Below are positions 1 to 11,889 of a stretch of DNA of 64,000 nt, piece after piece (position 1 is the stretch's first letter; the number at the start of each line of letters is the position of its first letter). A program made the position numbers and the translations under genes. The notes below the pieces were generated by a model. The model was not told the DNA's origin, did not search any database, and saw only the letters and a list, made by a program, of their open reading frames with translations. This DNA is from Aricia agestis. Lineage: Eukaryota > Arthropoda > Insecta > Lepidoptera > Lycaenidae. The stretch is taken from NCBI RefSeq assembly GCF_905147365.1, contig NC_056412.1:9044001-9108000 (forward strand). The letters are read 5' to 3'.

Positions 1-620
1 AACTCAGCTGATATTACCGTCTTGCTACACGCGTAATGACAATACTGCATCATTTGGTCACGAAAAAGATACAAATGTCATAGACTATTGTCTGAATTGT
101 ACACCGATTCGACCCTTCTAGTGTGAAGAATGAATGTAGTCCTGTGTTTGTCATATTCTCAAATGTTTAACTTCTCTCTACTGTAAAGTTTTTTTAAAAC
201 TTGTGATTTTGATGATGATGATGATGTTTTAATGATGGTGATGAAGATCCGGTATATCAGAATCGTTTGGTAGAAATTACAGTTAATTCAAATGAAATCA
301 AATTATTTATTTTATATTATAAAATTGAATTTTAGTAGAAACTAAAATTTTTGGCTTACAATATGAACTTTTATCTTGATAATAATAACAATTTTTATTA
401 ACAAAACCAATTACGTACTATAATAAAAATGCATAAAACATCTTACAATATTTTTTACAGTTGCATACAGTTCCATCGTCTGTTGCGAGCACAAGCTTTT
501 ATCGATTTATTTATGACACGAATAAGATTAATTTTATAGGCGCAAGTTCATCAGTCCCGACATCTCGGTGCCGTATAACAAATAGTGCTCCAATTTACGG
601 TGCTCAGTGTAGTGGACAAG
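1..620. other. Gene-free AT-rich stretch
   Basis: I see no gene here. The sequence is AT-rich with a short (GAT)n microsatellite near 211-226 and no long open frame. Confidence 0.5.
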
Positions 621-651
621 TTTAATTGGTTCCCGTCGGAGTGTCATCAAT

Positions 652-790
652 CACGGCGGCGGGCGGCGAGAGGCAGGCGGCAAGCGGGGGCAGGCGGCAA
701 GCGGTAACGGGCAGCAAGCGCGGGCGGGCGGCAAGCGACGGGCGGTAAGCGGGCGCGGCAGCAAGCGCAGACGGGCGATAAGCCCTGTCA
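652..790. repeat. GC-rich degenerate minisatellite (GGCGGCAAGC-like units)
   Basis: Irregular tandem units of the form GGGCGGCAAGC or GGCAGCAAGCG run through this stretch and contrast sharply with AT-rich flanks. The open frames over it (84 and 66 codons on the minus strand) are low-complexity Ala/Pro/Arg/Leu products and are best explained by the repeat. Confidence 0.6.
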
Positions 791-975
791 AAGCAAAGGT
801 CAATCGCGATGAGAACATCCCGCAAACTATGTAAAGTGTCGGGCAAACCACGTTCCGTCAAATGTAAACAACCCACTCAATCGTTAAGCATTCTATCCGT
901 CAGCTTTGGTTCCCTATATTTATGCAAAATGTACACAAATAACAACATTACGAAGTAACATAGCTTCCCCCGCGG

Positions 976-1064
976 TTTTTTTTATGTAATAAGGGGGCAA
1001 ACGAGCAATCGCAGCATCAGAAGAGCTGCAGGTGCGTTGCTGCAGAAGCATGGCTTTCCCACGT
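976..1064 (-). mobile_element. Internally deleted copy of SINE-like family A
   Basis: On the minus strand this 89-bp piece has the family's 5' end (CACGT then GGGAAAGCC), a middle block (GCACCTGCAGCTCTTCTG) and the 3' end with an A-run. The GC-rich head and the whole minisatellite are missing. It lies about 140 bp from a full copy in the same orientation. Confidence 0.7.
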
Positions 1065-1201
1065 TAAAACGTTTCGGCGTGGTTGGCCGATTGATTAAAA
1101 CAGAGCCATTGTAACAGTGCCGCTCAGAGTCAGTTCATTGCAGGCTGGCGTAGGCTGTCTCCTGCCAATTTTACACAGGTATGCACCGAAGCATCCGTAC
1201 C

Positions 1202-1487
1202 TTTTTTTTACGAAATAAGGGGGCAAACGAGCAAACGGATCACCTGATGGATTGCAACTTCCGTCGTCCGTTGCCGGCCTTTTAAGAGGGAATAGGGTAA
1301 TAGGGGAGGGAAGGGAAGGGAATAGGGGAGGATAGGGAAGGGAATAGGGTAGGGGATTGGGCCTCCAGTAAACTCACTCACTCGGCGAAACACAGCGCAA
1401 GCGCTGTTTTACTCCGGTTTTCTGTGAGAACGTGGTATTTCTCCGGTTGAGCTGACCCATTCGTGCCGAAGCATGGCTCTCCCACGT
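1202..1487 (-). mobile_element. SINE-like family A, copy 2
   Basis: This is a near-complete copy read on the minus strand. It starts ACGTGGGAGAGCCATGCTTC, continues through the GAAACAGCGC head, the CCCTTCCC/CCCCTATT minisatellite, the CACCTGATGG-complement block and TTATTTCGT, and ends in an A-run. The family has a poly(A) tail and no coding capacity. Frames that cross it are repeat-derived. Confidence 0.85.
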
Positions 1488-2242
1488 GTAAACCTGGTGA
1501 GAATCTGTGTAAGACAGAAGGTGAGGGGGCGCATCCACACCGCACGAACAGGACGCAGAGCCTGAGCAGTACGTTGACCGTACCTGCGTCAAATTCTTAT
1601 CCCACCTACTCAGTAACCACTGCTCGCCAAGTCTTCGCATCCACCGGAGCTCCTCCCATTGGAGGCCTTCGTTCGTGACCTTCTCTCTGAAATGAGGAGG
1701 AACAACTCGGTAAAGACCCCAACCAGGTCCTACGGTGGTTCTCCGGCCAGGGCAGTCACCCAAGAGACCGTACGGTATTCTCTGATAACCTTCACCACTA
1801 CGGCCCACTGCACTTTTTGCAGTTGGGCCTTGTTACGAGCGGTGAGGGTACATAGTGTGGGTAGAAGGTCCACAGCCTGCACTGCAAGCCGTACAAACCC
1901 CAAACGTGGATTTTTTTGTAGATATTGCCGTGGAGTCCCCAGTCGAGAGTCAAGCTTTATTGGCATCAGCCAACAGACCACGAAAGCCCTTAATTATACT
2001 ACAAAATTACATCTCAAAGGGCCTGTTTCACCGCTTCCTGATAAATTGCCTAATAGGTTATCTACAACTTTTCTGACAGATTCTCTATACTTCATCTGTC
2101 AAGTTAAGTGGTGGATAGCCTTATCAGGAAGTGGTGAAACAGGCTCTAAGTGTACAAAGTTTTGTATAACAGATGACGAGAACCCATCACAAAATATTTT
2201 TAATAATATTATGAGAGTACTGAGTAGAATAATAATTATTAA
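1488..2242. other. Unassigned stretch with long but unrecognised open frames
   Basis: The segment is more GC-balanced than its surroundings. It carries a 144-codon minus-strand frame (1374-1808, beginning inside the SINE-like copy) and a 232-codon plus-strand frame (1659-2357, running into the next palindrome). I recognise no domain in either. Because both run into repeats, the likeliest reading is decayed transposon sequence. Confidence 0.4.
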
Positions 2243-2450
2243 GGTACCGGTTGGCAGCGGGCGACATGAAGCAACCGCAGACGACGTGTCGTCGCGACAC
2301 TACTGGTTCTTATGTATTTCTATGAAATACCCTCCGCAGCTAGCGACACGAAGCTAGCGACACTTATTCATAGAAATACATAGAAACCAGTAGTGTCGCG
2401 ACGACACGTCGTCTGCTGCAACTTCATATGGCCGCCTACCAACTTGTACC
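2243..2450. repeat. Palindromic (foldback) element, about 208 bp
   Basis: The ends GGTACCGGTTGG and CCAACTTGTACC are inverted. Long arms, including GACGACGTGTCGTCGCGACA and its complement, enclose a short centre around 2340. It resembles a MITE or foldback element; no transposase is present. Confidence 0.75.
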
Positions 2451-2455
2451 TTCAG

Positions 2456-2853
2456 GGTCAATTCAGACCGCAACGTGACGAGGCAAGGCGAGGCGCGGTG
2501 CGGCATAACTTTGTATTGATTTAACAGATTTCAATTGCGGGAGGCGACATGCTAATCTGTCAATTCAGTACTTTATAAATCCGTCTGAATTGACCCTTTG
2601 GGTCAATTCAGACGGCAACGCGACGAGGCGAGACGAGGCGAGGCGCGGTGTGGCATAAATTTATATGGATTTGACAGATTTCAATTGACCAGGCCTTTAG
2701 GGTTGATTCAGACCGCAACGCGACGCGTAGATGCATTTCTAAATTTATATGAATTTGACAGATTCGCAAGACGTCTCACGCAATTGAAATCCATACAAAT
2801 TTATGCCACGCCGCGTCCTACCTCGCCTCGTCGCGTTGCAGTCTGAATTGTCC
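2456..2853. repeat. Clustered direct and inverted repeats (GTCAATTCAGACCGCAACG units)
   Basis: The unit beginning GGGTCAATTCAGAC and continuing CGACGAGGCGAGGCG...TTTGACAGATTTCAATTG occurs near 2456, 2598 and 2700 in direct orientation, and once inverted near 2780-2850. This looks like nested copies of one palindromic MITE. Confidence 0.7.
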
Positions 2854-3356
2854 CTACGTAGAGCTTGGACGTAGCAGTAGTTCGTAGCACTGCTACGGTT
2901 CGTCCGCTACGTGCTACGCACCATTCGTAGCTCGTAGCGCTTAAGCTACGTGCAGACTGCACCCTATAAAGAGCTTTATTATCATAAGATAGAGTGGGTT
3001 CGCACCACCTCTGATTTGAATCGGATCTAAATTGAGATTCGAATGACGAAGAGGAGTAAGGGAAGCCGAATTCAGTGCAAAATCTATTGTAGAAGTAGCT
3101 CTTAGTCTACTCCAAACCATTCGTTCATATTCGTACATCTTACGCGGTGTCTAGCAAAATCTTTCCAAATTTAATTTTAGGGCGAGGGCGGGTCGAAAAA
3201 TCCTCAAAAATGCCTCACGCAATTAATGGAAGCCCCCTAATGATAATTTTCTAAAAAAAATTCAATGATACTCTCACACAATTTTCCGATTAAGGTCAAT
3301 ATATTTTCGTTACAGATTACATTATATAAATATGTAACAACAATCTATATATATAA

Positions 3357-3640
3357 TTCAAAGGTGACTGACTGACTGATTGACATAGTGATCTATCAAC
3401 GCACAGCCCAAACCACTGGACGGATGGGGCTGAAATTTGGCATGCAGGTAGATGTTATGACGTAGGCATCCGCTAAGAAAGGATTTTGATAAATTCCAAT
3501 CCCAAGTGGTTGAAATAGGGAATGAAAGTTTGTGTATAAAAATACTTCTTAACGGGAGTGAAGCCGCGGGCAAGAGCTCGTAAATTATAAACATCAAGTC
3601 AATCTGTATCGTAAGGAAAGATGAAACCCACGCTCGCGGC
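3357..3640 (+). repeat. Dispersed repeat B, copy 1
   Basis: It contains GTGACTGACTGACTGATTGA, AACGCACAGCCCAAACCACT, GGCTGAAATTTGGCATGCAG and ends near GCCGCGGGCAAGAGCTCGT. A second copy in the same orientation lies at 32245-32473. No coding capacity is seen. This kind of sequence is typical of retroposon tails in Lepidoptera (inference). Confidence 0.7.
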
Positions 3641-3944
3641 AAAATAAAGTATTTATTTAAAAGATGGCTTATACATTAAGCTCTGTAACGTCGTAAAAAT
3701 ATACGATTTAATAAAAATCAAAGCAATTCGTCTTATTGTGCAGTGTATAATATAAATAAGGACGCGATTGTGATGAACAAAATATAGCGGAGGCGGTTTA
3801 AAAATCATCAATTGTGGCCCTTTTTATCGTTTAACGGTATATTTGAGTTTATCAAAATTATGGTGGTTTAGAAAATTATTTAAATAAATCAAGCGAATTT
3901 ATTAAAAACTAGCAGTTGCCCGCGACTTAGTTTTTTTAGAACCA

Positions 3945-4235
3945 TAAAAAGTTTATTGTGCAGGAACCGTATATTTTCCGGGATAAAAAGTATCCCTTGT
4001 CCTTTCCCGAGACTGAAAGTATTGCCATACCAAATTTCATCAAAATAGATTGAATAGTTTAGGCGATAATCATAAAACTTTATTGTGCGGGAACCGTACA
4101 TTTCCCGGGACAAAATTAGTATTCCTTTTCCTTTTTCGGGATTTAAAGTATCTTTATACCAAATTTCAGCAAAATGGGTCCAGCCGTTTACGCGTGATGT
4201 CGTGACCACGCGAAATATAAGGTTCCGCGCAGCTT
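3945..4235 (-). repeat. Dispersed repeat C (LINE 3'-end-like), copy 1
   Basis: It holds the shared modules GGGAACCGTACATT, GGGATAAAAAGTATC and CAGCAAAATGGGTCCAGC, present twice in tandem here. Related copies lie at 4690-4860 and 7605-7760, where they run into CAGACAGACAGA tails. This is probably a retroposon 3' region; orientation is uncertain. Confidence 0.55.
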
Positions 4236-4689
4236 CGCTCGCGTAAATTAGATATTTCACAGGCAAATTAGTCCACAGAAAATAGCCTATGATCCTTGTG
4301 GTCTACTTCTCATCTGTGCCAAATAACAAAAAAATTGCACCAGTAGTTCGTGAGATAGAAGCCCTTTCAAATAATTTCTCCTGTTTTTTCCACACTTTCC
4401 TCTATTTCTTCGCTCCTTTTAGTATTAGCGTGATAAAATATAGCCTATAGCCTTCCTCGATAAATGGGCTATCTAACACTGAAAGAATTTTTCAAATCAG
4501 ACCAGTAGTTCCTGAGATTAGCGCGTTCAAACAAACAAACTAACAAACTCTGCAAAATTATAATATTAGTATACATATAGATAACTAAAGAAACGTGTAC
4601 ATTCAATATTAAAATCAAATAGACTATTTTTAAATTCGAGCGATATTTTATATCAATACTGATAACGCCCGCTTTGCGGCAACATTCGT

Positions 4690-4860
4690 TTATCGTGCGG
4701 GAACCGTACATTGCTCCGGGATAAAAAGTATCCTTTATCTTTTCCCGAGACACAAAGTTTCTCCATACTAAATTTCAGCATAATCGGTTTAGCAGTTTAA
4801 AAGTGAATAGGTAATAGACCGACAGACGGACGGACGGACAAACGGACAGACCGAATTTTG
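4690..4860 (+). repeat. Dispersed repeat C, copy 2
   Basis: GTGCGGGAACCGTACATTGC is followed by GATAAAAAGTATCCTTTATC, TTTCAGCATAATCGG and a GACAGACGGACGG tail. The module order matches the copy at 7605-7760. Confidence 0.6.
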
Positions 4861-5116
4861 CATTTTTAATATTATTTAATAGTATTATATCAACAAGTTT
4901 TGTCAAGCTTGTTAAGAAATATTGTGGCTGATATTATCTCGAGTCGTTTCATTCAAGTTTATATTGTTCCAGGAGACATATAGCTTGGCTTTACTGAAGC
5001 GCAATAGAAGACTCAAAGATATGACACGCAATTACAACTGATATAAAACACGCTCTATATTACACCCCACCTGCTTTGAGTGGAAAATGAATTTGAATAT
5101 TTCTAGTCACATTAAA

Positions 5117-5345
5117 GATATACCTTTTTTTATCGTTGGGGGAATGAATGTACGCATCCCCGGGGCCTGGGGAGGACCACCGAGGAATGTGGGACTCCCC
5201 GGGGCGGACGTAGTATCCGCACCCGGGACTACCCACTAAAACCCCAACGGTGTTCCTGCTCCTGAAGGTGGGACTACGGGAAACGCGTGATACACGACCG
5301 CAGCCCCACCACCTCTGCCTCTTTGGACTCCACTCGTGGAAACAC
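5117..5345 (+). repeat. Dispersed repeat D, copy 1
   Basis: A T-run leads into GGGGGAATGAATGTACGCAT, GGGGAGGACCACCGAGG, then ACCCACTAAAACCCCAACGG. The same modules recur at 11890-12075. It may be the complement of a poly(A)-tailed retroposon end. The GC-rich frames over 5060-5551 appear to derive from it. Confidence 0.6.
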
Positions 5346-5515
5346 TTCATACCATACTCCGCGACGATGCACTGGAACACCTAGCGCATCGTGGCCTACC
5401 CGGGACTCGATGTCATGGGCGACGGCAGCCCCATGCCGACGCCCCGCGCGGGGAGCTTGGGGCTAAGGCGCTAAGGCGGGACGTTGTGACCATATCTGGC
5501 CCTTGGTCTCCGCCT

Positions 5516-5721
5516 CAACAATCTCGAGCTGTCAAACGAAATCGAAATTGATTTACGTCTGTGTTAAAAATTTGTTTACGTATACACTTACACAAGCATC
5601 GTTCTAAGATATTAAATTGTCAACGTACCGATAAGTGCCAACTGGACGTCAAACAGATGAAAAAAATTGGTTCTGCGGTCATATATCACACGTCTCTTTT
5701 TACCACGCAGTGTTACTGATA
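5516..5721 (+). repeat. Dispersed repeat E, copy 1
   Basis: This is a 200-bp unit including GAAATTGATTTACGTCTGTG, TTTGTTTACGTATACACTTA and GACGTCAAACAGATGAAAA. A closely similar copy sits at 11647-11860. Repeats D and E are neighbours at both sites but in the opposite order. Confidence 0.75.
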
Positions 5722-5939
5722 GTCATCTCGCTTGCTCAGGCCTTTGTTTCTCTATTCCGCTAGAAATATTGTTTTTATCAATATGGTTTCGTATCATAAC
5801 AAGATGTGCATTGTAATGCTCGGTTCTCCTCCCTCACTGATGTAATGCTCGACTTTGTAACGTTACATTACAAGCGTATGCTCCCGGTGAGGGAGCACCT
5901 GTATGTTTATGTAACATATTTAATGCAAAATTGTTCGTC

Positions 5940-6160
5940 TATACTAATATTATAAATGTGAAAGTATCTCTGTCTGTCTGTCTGTCTCGCTTTCACGCCA
6001 AAACTACTGAACCGATTGTAAAGAAATTTTGTATACAGATAGTCTAAAGCATGAGAAAGGACATAGGCTACTTTTTTACTGGAAAAAAGCGTTGTAAGGG
6101 GGTGAAAATGCGTAAATTTGTTCAAATTAAGTAAGTTCCAAAAATTCATAATAGATGGCG
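5940..6160 (-). repeat. Dispersed repeat F, copy 1
   Basis: Read on the minus strand it contains GGAAAAAAGTAGCC-like modules in reverse, a GACAGACAGACAGAGA stretch and ATAATATTAGTATA near its end. The same sequence is found on the plus strand at 38880-39095. This is the layout of a LINE or SINE tail. Confidence 0.65.
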
Positions 6161-6646
6161 CCGTGCGTCCCCTACATCGCGCTAACGCTTGCCCAAAAGT
6201 CTTTCTATAAGAGGTGGTATTATCTTACTTTTGGTTTTCGATTTTTTTTTCAATTGTTGTTTATATTTTACGTTATTTAAAAAATCAGTACTTTATCCAT
6301 GTAGTGACGAAACCTAACCAGCTATCAATGATAAAATATAGTTTATGGGTAAAATTGGGGGGCTAAATAAGCTTAACAATTTGGCATAAAATATAAAGTT
6401 TTATTTAAAAAATTGAAATATTATGTGCACACTGCACAGCTGTTTTGATTTAAGGGGTACCAGGGTTTTTTTTTATCAAAGCTTTTGACACCAATTTTGT
6501 TGACTTCGCGCGCTATAAACTGAAGTCTACGCGGACGAAATCGCGGGCAACAGCTAGTACACAATAAGTCACTTTAATACAAGTGTAGTATGCAAGCCAA
6601 ATTGTGATTTTTTAGTGTGATATTAGTTTTAGGTTCTATTTACTAA

Positions 6647-6938
6647 TTTTTATGCGAAATAAGGGGCAAACGAGCAAACGGGTCACCTGATGGAAAGCAA
6701 CTTCCGTCGCCCATGGACACTCGCAGCATCAGAAGAGCGGCAGGTGCGTTGCCGGCCTCTTAAGAGGGAATAGGGTAATAGGGGAGGGAAGGGAATAGGG
6801 TAGGGGATTGGGCCTCCGGTAATCTCACTCACTCGGCGAAACACAGCGCAAGCGCTGTTTCACGCCGGTTTTCTGTGAGAACGTGGTATTTCTCCGGTCG
6901 AGCCGGCCCATTCGTGCCGAAGCATTGCTCTCCCACGT
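6647..6938 (-). mobile_element. SINE-like family A, copy 3
   Basis: This is a full-length minus-strand copy with the A-run at 6647-6651 (T on plus), all head and tail modules, and a short purine/pyrimidine minisatellite at about 6768-6808. Confidence 0.85.
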
Positions 6939-7604
6939 GTAATACTAATAGACTATAATAGGTTTTTAACCGACTTCCATAAAGGAGGAGGTTATATTAT
7001 GTTCGGCTGTGGATATTTTTTTAGCCCATTTATCGAGGAAATCTTTAAGCTAATAAATAATGCAGTTTTTTTGGTATTTTACTGAGTATTCATGTTATGA
7101 TTGGATTTACTTTTAGTTGAAAATACGAACTTAAAATGCCTATTATCTCGGCTCCAATATAGTTTAGCTATATGTCCCCCATAATAAAGTTTACTTCCCT
7201 TGATATGTTCTTTCATAATATGCCGGTTTGGTGAGTGGCCGCGAGATTTGGAAATGACGCCAATATTACCCAAACCCCTTTCTTTTGATTTTACAAAATT
7301 ATTAACGAAGGAAAATTAAAAGAAATGAGCAAATAATTAAAAGAAAAGAGCAAAAAACAAGATCTGACACTGTTAGATCAGTTAGATTTCCTTAGATAAT
7401 TTCCTTAGTTAGATTTCCAGATAAAGGACAATGTTTTCCCGGAAAAAGTACTTTTCAAAAGAATTTAAACGAACAATTACTTTTAATAATAATTAAACCT
7501 AAAACTGAAACTCGACTAAAACAATGTCAGAAACAGACACCATCCGAACGAGAAAATTAAATTATGTCACTTACTAGATGACGCCCGCATCTCCATCCAA
7601 ACTT

Positions 7605-7760
7605 CGTTTATCGTGCGGGAACCGTACACTTTTACGGGATAAAAAGTATGTTATGTACTTTCCCAGAGCTTAATGTATCTTCATAACAAATTTCAGCAAA
7701 ATCGGTTCAGCGGTTTGAGCGTGAAGAGGTTAATAGACAGACAGACAGAAACGTTTTCGT
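7605..7760 (+). repeat. Dispersed repeat C, copy 3
   Basis: GTGCGGGAACCGTACACTT, GGGATAAAAAGTATG, TTTCAGCAAAATCGGTTCAG and a GACAGACAGACAGA tail are present. A short ATTTATAATATTAG sequence follows, as in other lepidopteran retroposon ends. Confidence 0.65.
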
Positions 7761-7769
7761 ATTTATAAT

Positions 7770-9340
7770 ATTAGTTGTGATATGAATATTAGTATGAAAG
7801 TACGGATCTAAGTAGGTCAGTGAGAATGTTTTGATGAATGTTTAGAACAACACAATCAACAAAGCAAATTAAAACGATAGCTAACCGTAACGTAGACATT
7901 GTAGACAAGTTTATATTTTATGTACAACTAGGGAATCATTTAATTAAACATGGCGCTGATTAAGTCGCTTCCAAGAGGCTTAAAGATACAAATGTAGGCT
8001 CTGGGAACATCAAAATTATAATATCAAAACAGTCGTAATGTATAGCATCATACAATTAGGTTAATGCAAGATTATTTTGGACAGCATTATACAGAGATCT
8101 CGTAATTTGTAAGTGAACCAAATATTTTATCACCGAAAAGAATTTCAGTGATTATGATAAGATTTAGTACTCGTATACATTTTGGAAATTTTACTTCTTT
8201 AACGATCAATCAATTCCGCGTATAATTTTAATATTCATGGACGTTGAAATATTTCATGCATAGTATTTTAATTGGCTAACGTAAAACTAGTTTGTTTTGC
8301 CGATAAAACATATTCGAAATGAAACATTTTTTTAAAAAAAGGACACAAAATATTTTAGTACTTACTTCTTTATTACAATATTGTGCATATTATTATAAAT
8401 ACTATTGCCACCGTTACCACCGTAAAATATGTAGCTGCAGAAAACTCTTCTGCGCTGAGTGTTCTCAGTAGGCAGTGAGCTAGGGTTAGGGGTTAGGTAC
8501 TGAATTGTATTTAATACAAACGGCAAACAAAGCTTACAAGATCATAGTAAGTTATAACATACGGCGCTCCGTACAACGTTGTGTGGGAACAATTAAGGAG
8601 CGCCAGAGATTAGTAACTTCACAAAGTTTCGGCGCAGCGGTTTGCCCACTTGATAATTTATGATAGTAGCGGCCCTGTTTCTAATGTTACATTAGCTTTA
8701 CTAATAAATTATAACTGAGTCGGGACCTCTTGCTCGAATCTGGGCTACTGCTAATTCTGTGTAAATATCATGCCTTCTCTTTCATAAATACGAAGAACGA
8801 GAGCGATAACAGCTGTTGAGATAGTGCAACTCTCACCAATGCCTGTTGAAGTTGATCAACTTGAAGTTTATTAACATCAGATAATTGTCCATCAAGGGGG
8901 TGAGTCAAGATCTTTTCTTTTCGCTTCTTTATAGAATCACCGATCGAAATGTATGGAATTGAGATAAGGAGAGTCGAACGTCAACGTCATGTTAACGAAC
9001 GCTTATGATATTTTGATTAGCGATTCTGTAACGAAGCGACAACGAAAAAGTCTTGGCTAAATGGCCAGGTATATTGATCTGCTGTACCACGTATACTGAT
9101 CTTATATTGCAAGACACGATATTTTAACCAATAATGAACAGTAACCAATGTTAGTGAAATTGGGCTTTTAAAATCGATAAACTTTAACTACTGGCTTAAG
9201 CTAGTAAGCCTTCCACTAAGTCCCTTCATTAATTGTAAGTCTATCATAATAGTATATCGCTTCTAATTGCCAATCAGATACTTGTTTTGTTGCCAGTCTT
9301 TAATTAGTAATTTCTTGGAAATCAGAGAAATTGATACACA
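7770..9340. other. Gene-free stretch
   Basis: I see no gene or clear repeat. A short imperfect hairpin with GGCGCTCC/GGAGCGCC arms lies near 8561-8603. Open frames are no longer than chance. Confidence 0.45.
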
Positions 9341-9347
9341 AGGATAC

Positions 9348-9552
9348 GGCCATGCCACACGACGCGGTGCGGCACCGCAACGTTTTGCAGTACTGTAGCA
9401 GCGACGGACTCGAGCTCCCCGCGTCCCCGCCTCAATTCGATTCCGGTGCGCGTGTGGTGCAGCGCCGGAGCGGCACCGGACGCGCCGTGTGCTATACCAT
9501 CCGTTTTTATATGTAGGACAGCGCCGCCGCACCGTATCGTGTGGCATGGTCC
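9348..9552. repeat. GC-rich MITE-like inverted repeat, about 205 bp
   Basis: The left end GGCCATGCCACACGACGCGG pairs with the right end, whose complement is GGACCATGCCACACGATACG. The interior is GC-rich within AT-rich flanks. Small open frames here (61 aa plus, 120 aa minus) lie inside the element. Confidence 0.65.
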
Positions 9553-9966
9553 ATATGGCGGAGCTACGTTTTTTATTTAGCCGGGATATAATTTCAAGCC
9601 CAGCTGATAGATAGATTACGACCAAAATTCACTTGACGTAGTCCGAAAAAATTATGTTGATCCACTACATTTCCTAAAAAATATATTTAAAATACTTCTT
9701 GTCGCGGTTAAATACAAGATTCGCGTATAATTTCTATTAGAGCTTTTGCGAGATAAAACAAACATTGTGTTGTGTTATGCGATTATCCGGAGTATAAATT
9801 GTCCCAAAAGTTCCCGTCGAGTTTAGCTTCGCGTCGTAATTGTGGGGCACGCAAACCTGAACTTTGCTCCAACTTTATCAACTACTCGAAGATAATAGTG
9901 ACAGACAAGAGAACATGTTACATACATTGTATTGTTCTGTAATTAGTACAATTGGGATACAATTAT

Positions 9967-10204
9967 GCGTGGGAGAGCCATGCTTTGGCACGAATGGGTC
10001 GGCTCGACCGGAGAAATACCACGTTCTCACAGAAAACCGGCGTGAAACAGCGCTTGCGCTGTGTTTCGCCGAGTGAGTGAGTTTACCGGAGGCCCAATCC
10101 CTTCCCTTTCCCTTCCCTACCCTCCCATATTCCCTTCCCTTCCCTACCCTCCCCTACTACCCTATTCCCTCTTAAAAGGCCAGCAACGCACCTGCAGCTC
10201 TTCC
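9967..10204 (+). mobile_element. SINE-like family A, copy 4 (3'-truncated)
   Basis: It begins GCGTGGGAGAGCCATGCTTT, keeps the head and minisatellite, and stops after CACCTGCAGCTCTTC. The usual 3' module (ATGCTGCGAGTGTCC to TTATTTCATAAAA) is missing, and a short AT-rich sequence with an A-run follows. Confidence 0.8.
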
Positions 10205-10386
10205 AGTTACATTAAAAAAATAAAGCTTAAATTGAGCGATTTCGGTCTTTGAGCGTAACATATACACCAAATGTTAAGTTGGAAGAAGACAAATATATTA
10301 TTATCTATCTGCAAAACCGCATTCAAATCGGATCAGTAGTTTTCGTGTGATGCTGTAAAAAACATACAGACAGACGGACAAAAACA

Positions 10387-10432
10387 ACTCACCAAATTTT
10401 TGGGTTCTATAGAACCCAAAAATTTGGTGAGT
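10387..10432. repeat. Perfect 46-bp hairpin
   Basis: ACTCACCAAATTTTTGGGTT and its exact complement meet at a TCTATAGA centre. It follows a CAGACAGACGGACA retroposon tail, so it may mark the junction of two retroposon ends. Confidence 0.7.
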
Positions 10433-10637
10433 GTGAGAGAGTGAGCGATGATGACTTTTATTTTTAGGATATCTTATTATTTTTTGAATATCTTTTTAAA
10501 TGTACAGAATTTTCATTTCTACAGTCTTATTATCTTCTTATATATAAAATTCTCATGTCACAATATTAGTTACCGTACTCCTCTGAAACGGCTTTACTAA
10601 TTTTACCAAATTTTATATGCATATTCAGTAGTTATAT

Positions 10638-10684
10638 AAAAAGTTGCCAGTAGCCGATTCTCAATCGGCTACTGGCTACTTTTT
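10638..10684. repeat. Short hairpin with GCCAGTAGCCGAT arms
   Basis: The arms GCCAGTAGCCGATT and AATCGGCTACTGGC are inverted around a 2-base CTC-like centre and sit inside a longer dispersed repeat (10540-10850). Part of that repeat recurs at 44345-44400. Confidence 0.6.
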
Positions 10685-11646
10685 ATATTGATAAGTGCAT
10701 TTTTTGAAGTGACCATTGTTTGTGCGACAGGAAAGCAATGGAACGTCCATTGTGCCATACTTATATTTTAGTCACTTCAATAAAATAATATGGGCGAAAT
10801 ACTTTATACTGTAAAACAACATTTGCCGGGACAGCTAGTAATATGTAAAGATGTAAAGATTTATTTATTTATTATAGTTTCTCGGCTATCTCTGGGGAAA
10901 TGTGCAATTTTAGTCATTCATCTAAGCAAACTCTCTGAACTCTATCAAAGTTCGGTATCCTAGAGTAGTATTTTTGTCAGCTAAATCTATACATTAAACT
11001 AATGAAGAATTCGCAAACTGATGAAGAAAATATAATTTTATTTTCAGTACATTTTTTTTTTTGTTTATATAGATGCACCATTGCAAGTTTGTTTAGAAAC
11101 ATCACTACGTCAATCTATTTTATATTTACTCAAGCTTATTTTTATTGTAAAATTTAGGAAAGTTAATTAATTAGTTCAACATTTACAAACCTCGCAACTC
11201 AAACCCGCCAACCGCGCTCTGTCAACTTTTAACAACGCTGGCAAAGCCCGGATTTAAAATTAATGCACTAACGTTATTAAATACTCACCTCACCTCAAAC
11301 TGTTTTTAAATTTAAAAAAAAAGGCTAACTTGCGGCTGATGTTAAACCGATCTAAGCATTCTACAACTTACAGAAAAGATAACAATTATTAAAGATTGAA
11401 ACGAACAATGAAAGAAAAAAAGATTTGTCTGTGAGTTTTTTAAAATTAATTATTATACTATTTATATTATTGTAATATTAAATAAACTTATTTAAAAAAG
11501 AATTTCCTATCAGTAAACGAGCTGATGATGTGAACTATTGCTAAGTGCACTCTAGATTATGACAGCTTTCAAACAAAAAATTCAAAATGGGCCCACCAGT
11601 TACAATAGTACGATCATAAAGATAATACTCGTATAGGGGAATAAAG

Positions 11647-11860
11647 CAACAATTTCGAGCTGTCAAACCAAACCGAAATTGATTTACGTCTGTATGTAAA
11701 TATTTGTTTACGTATACACTTACACACAACACAAGCATCTTTCTAAGAGAAATTGTCAACGTGCCGATAAGTGCCGACTGGACGTCAAACAGATGAAAAA
11801 AATTGGTTCTGCTGCCATGTATCACAAGTCTCTTTTTACCTCGTAGTGTTACTTATAGTG
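11647..11860 (+). repeat. Dispersed repeat E, copy 2
   Basis: It matches the copy at 5516-5721 nearly throughout, with an extra CACACAA insertion near 11725 and a few substitutions. Confidence 0.75.
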
Positions 11861-11889
11861 ACTATTTCTCTAATCCGCTAGGTATATAA

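Noticed and set aside
622..876. Two overlapping 60-80 codon minus-strand frames
   Set aside because: They follow the GC-rich minisatellite composition; there is no domain.
1374..1808. 144-codon minus-strand frame as a gene
   Set aside because: It starts inside a SINE-like copy's complement, has no recognisable domain and overlaps a plus-strand frame of similar size.
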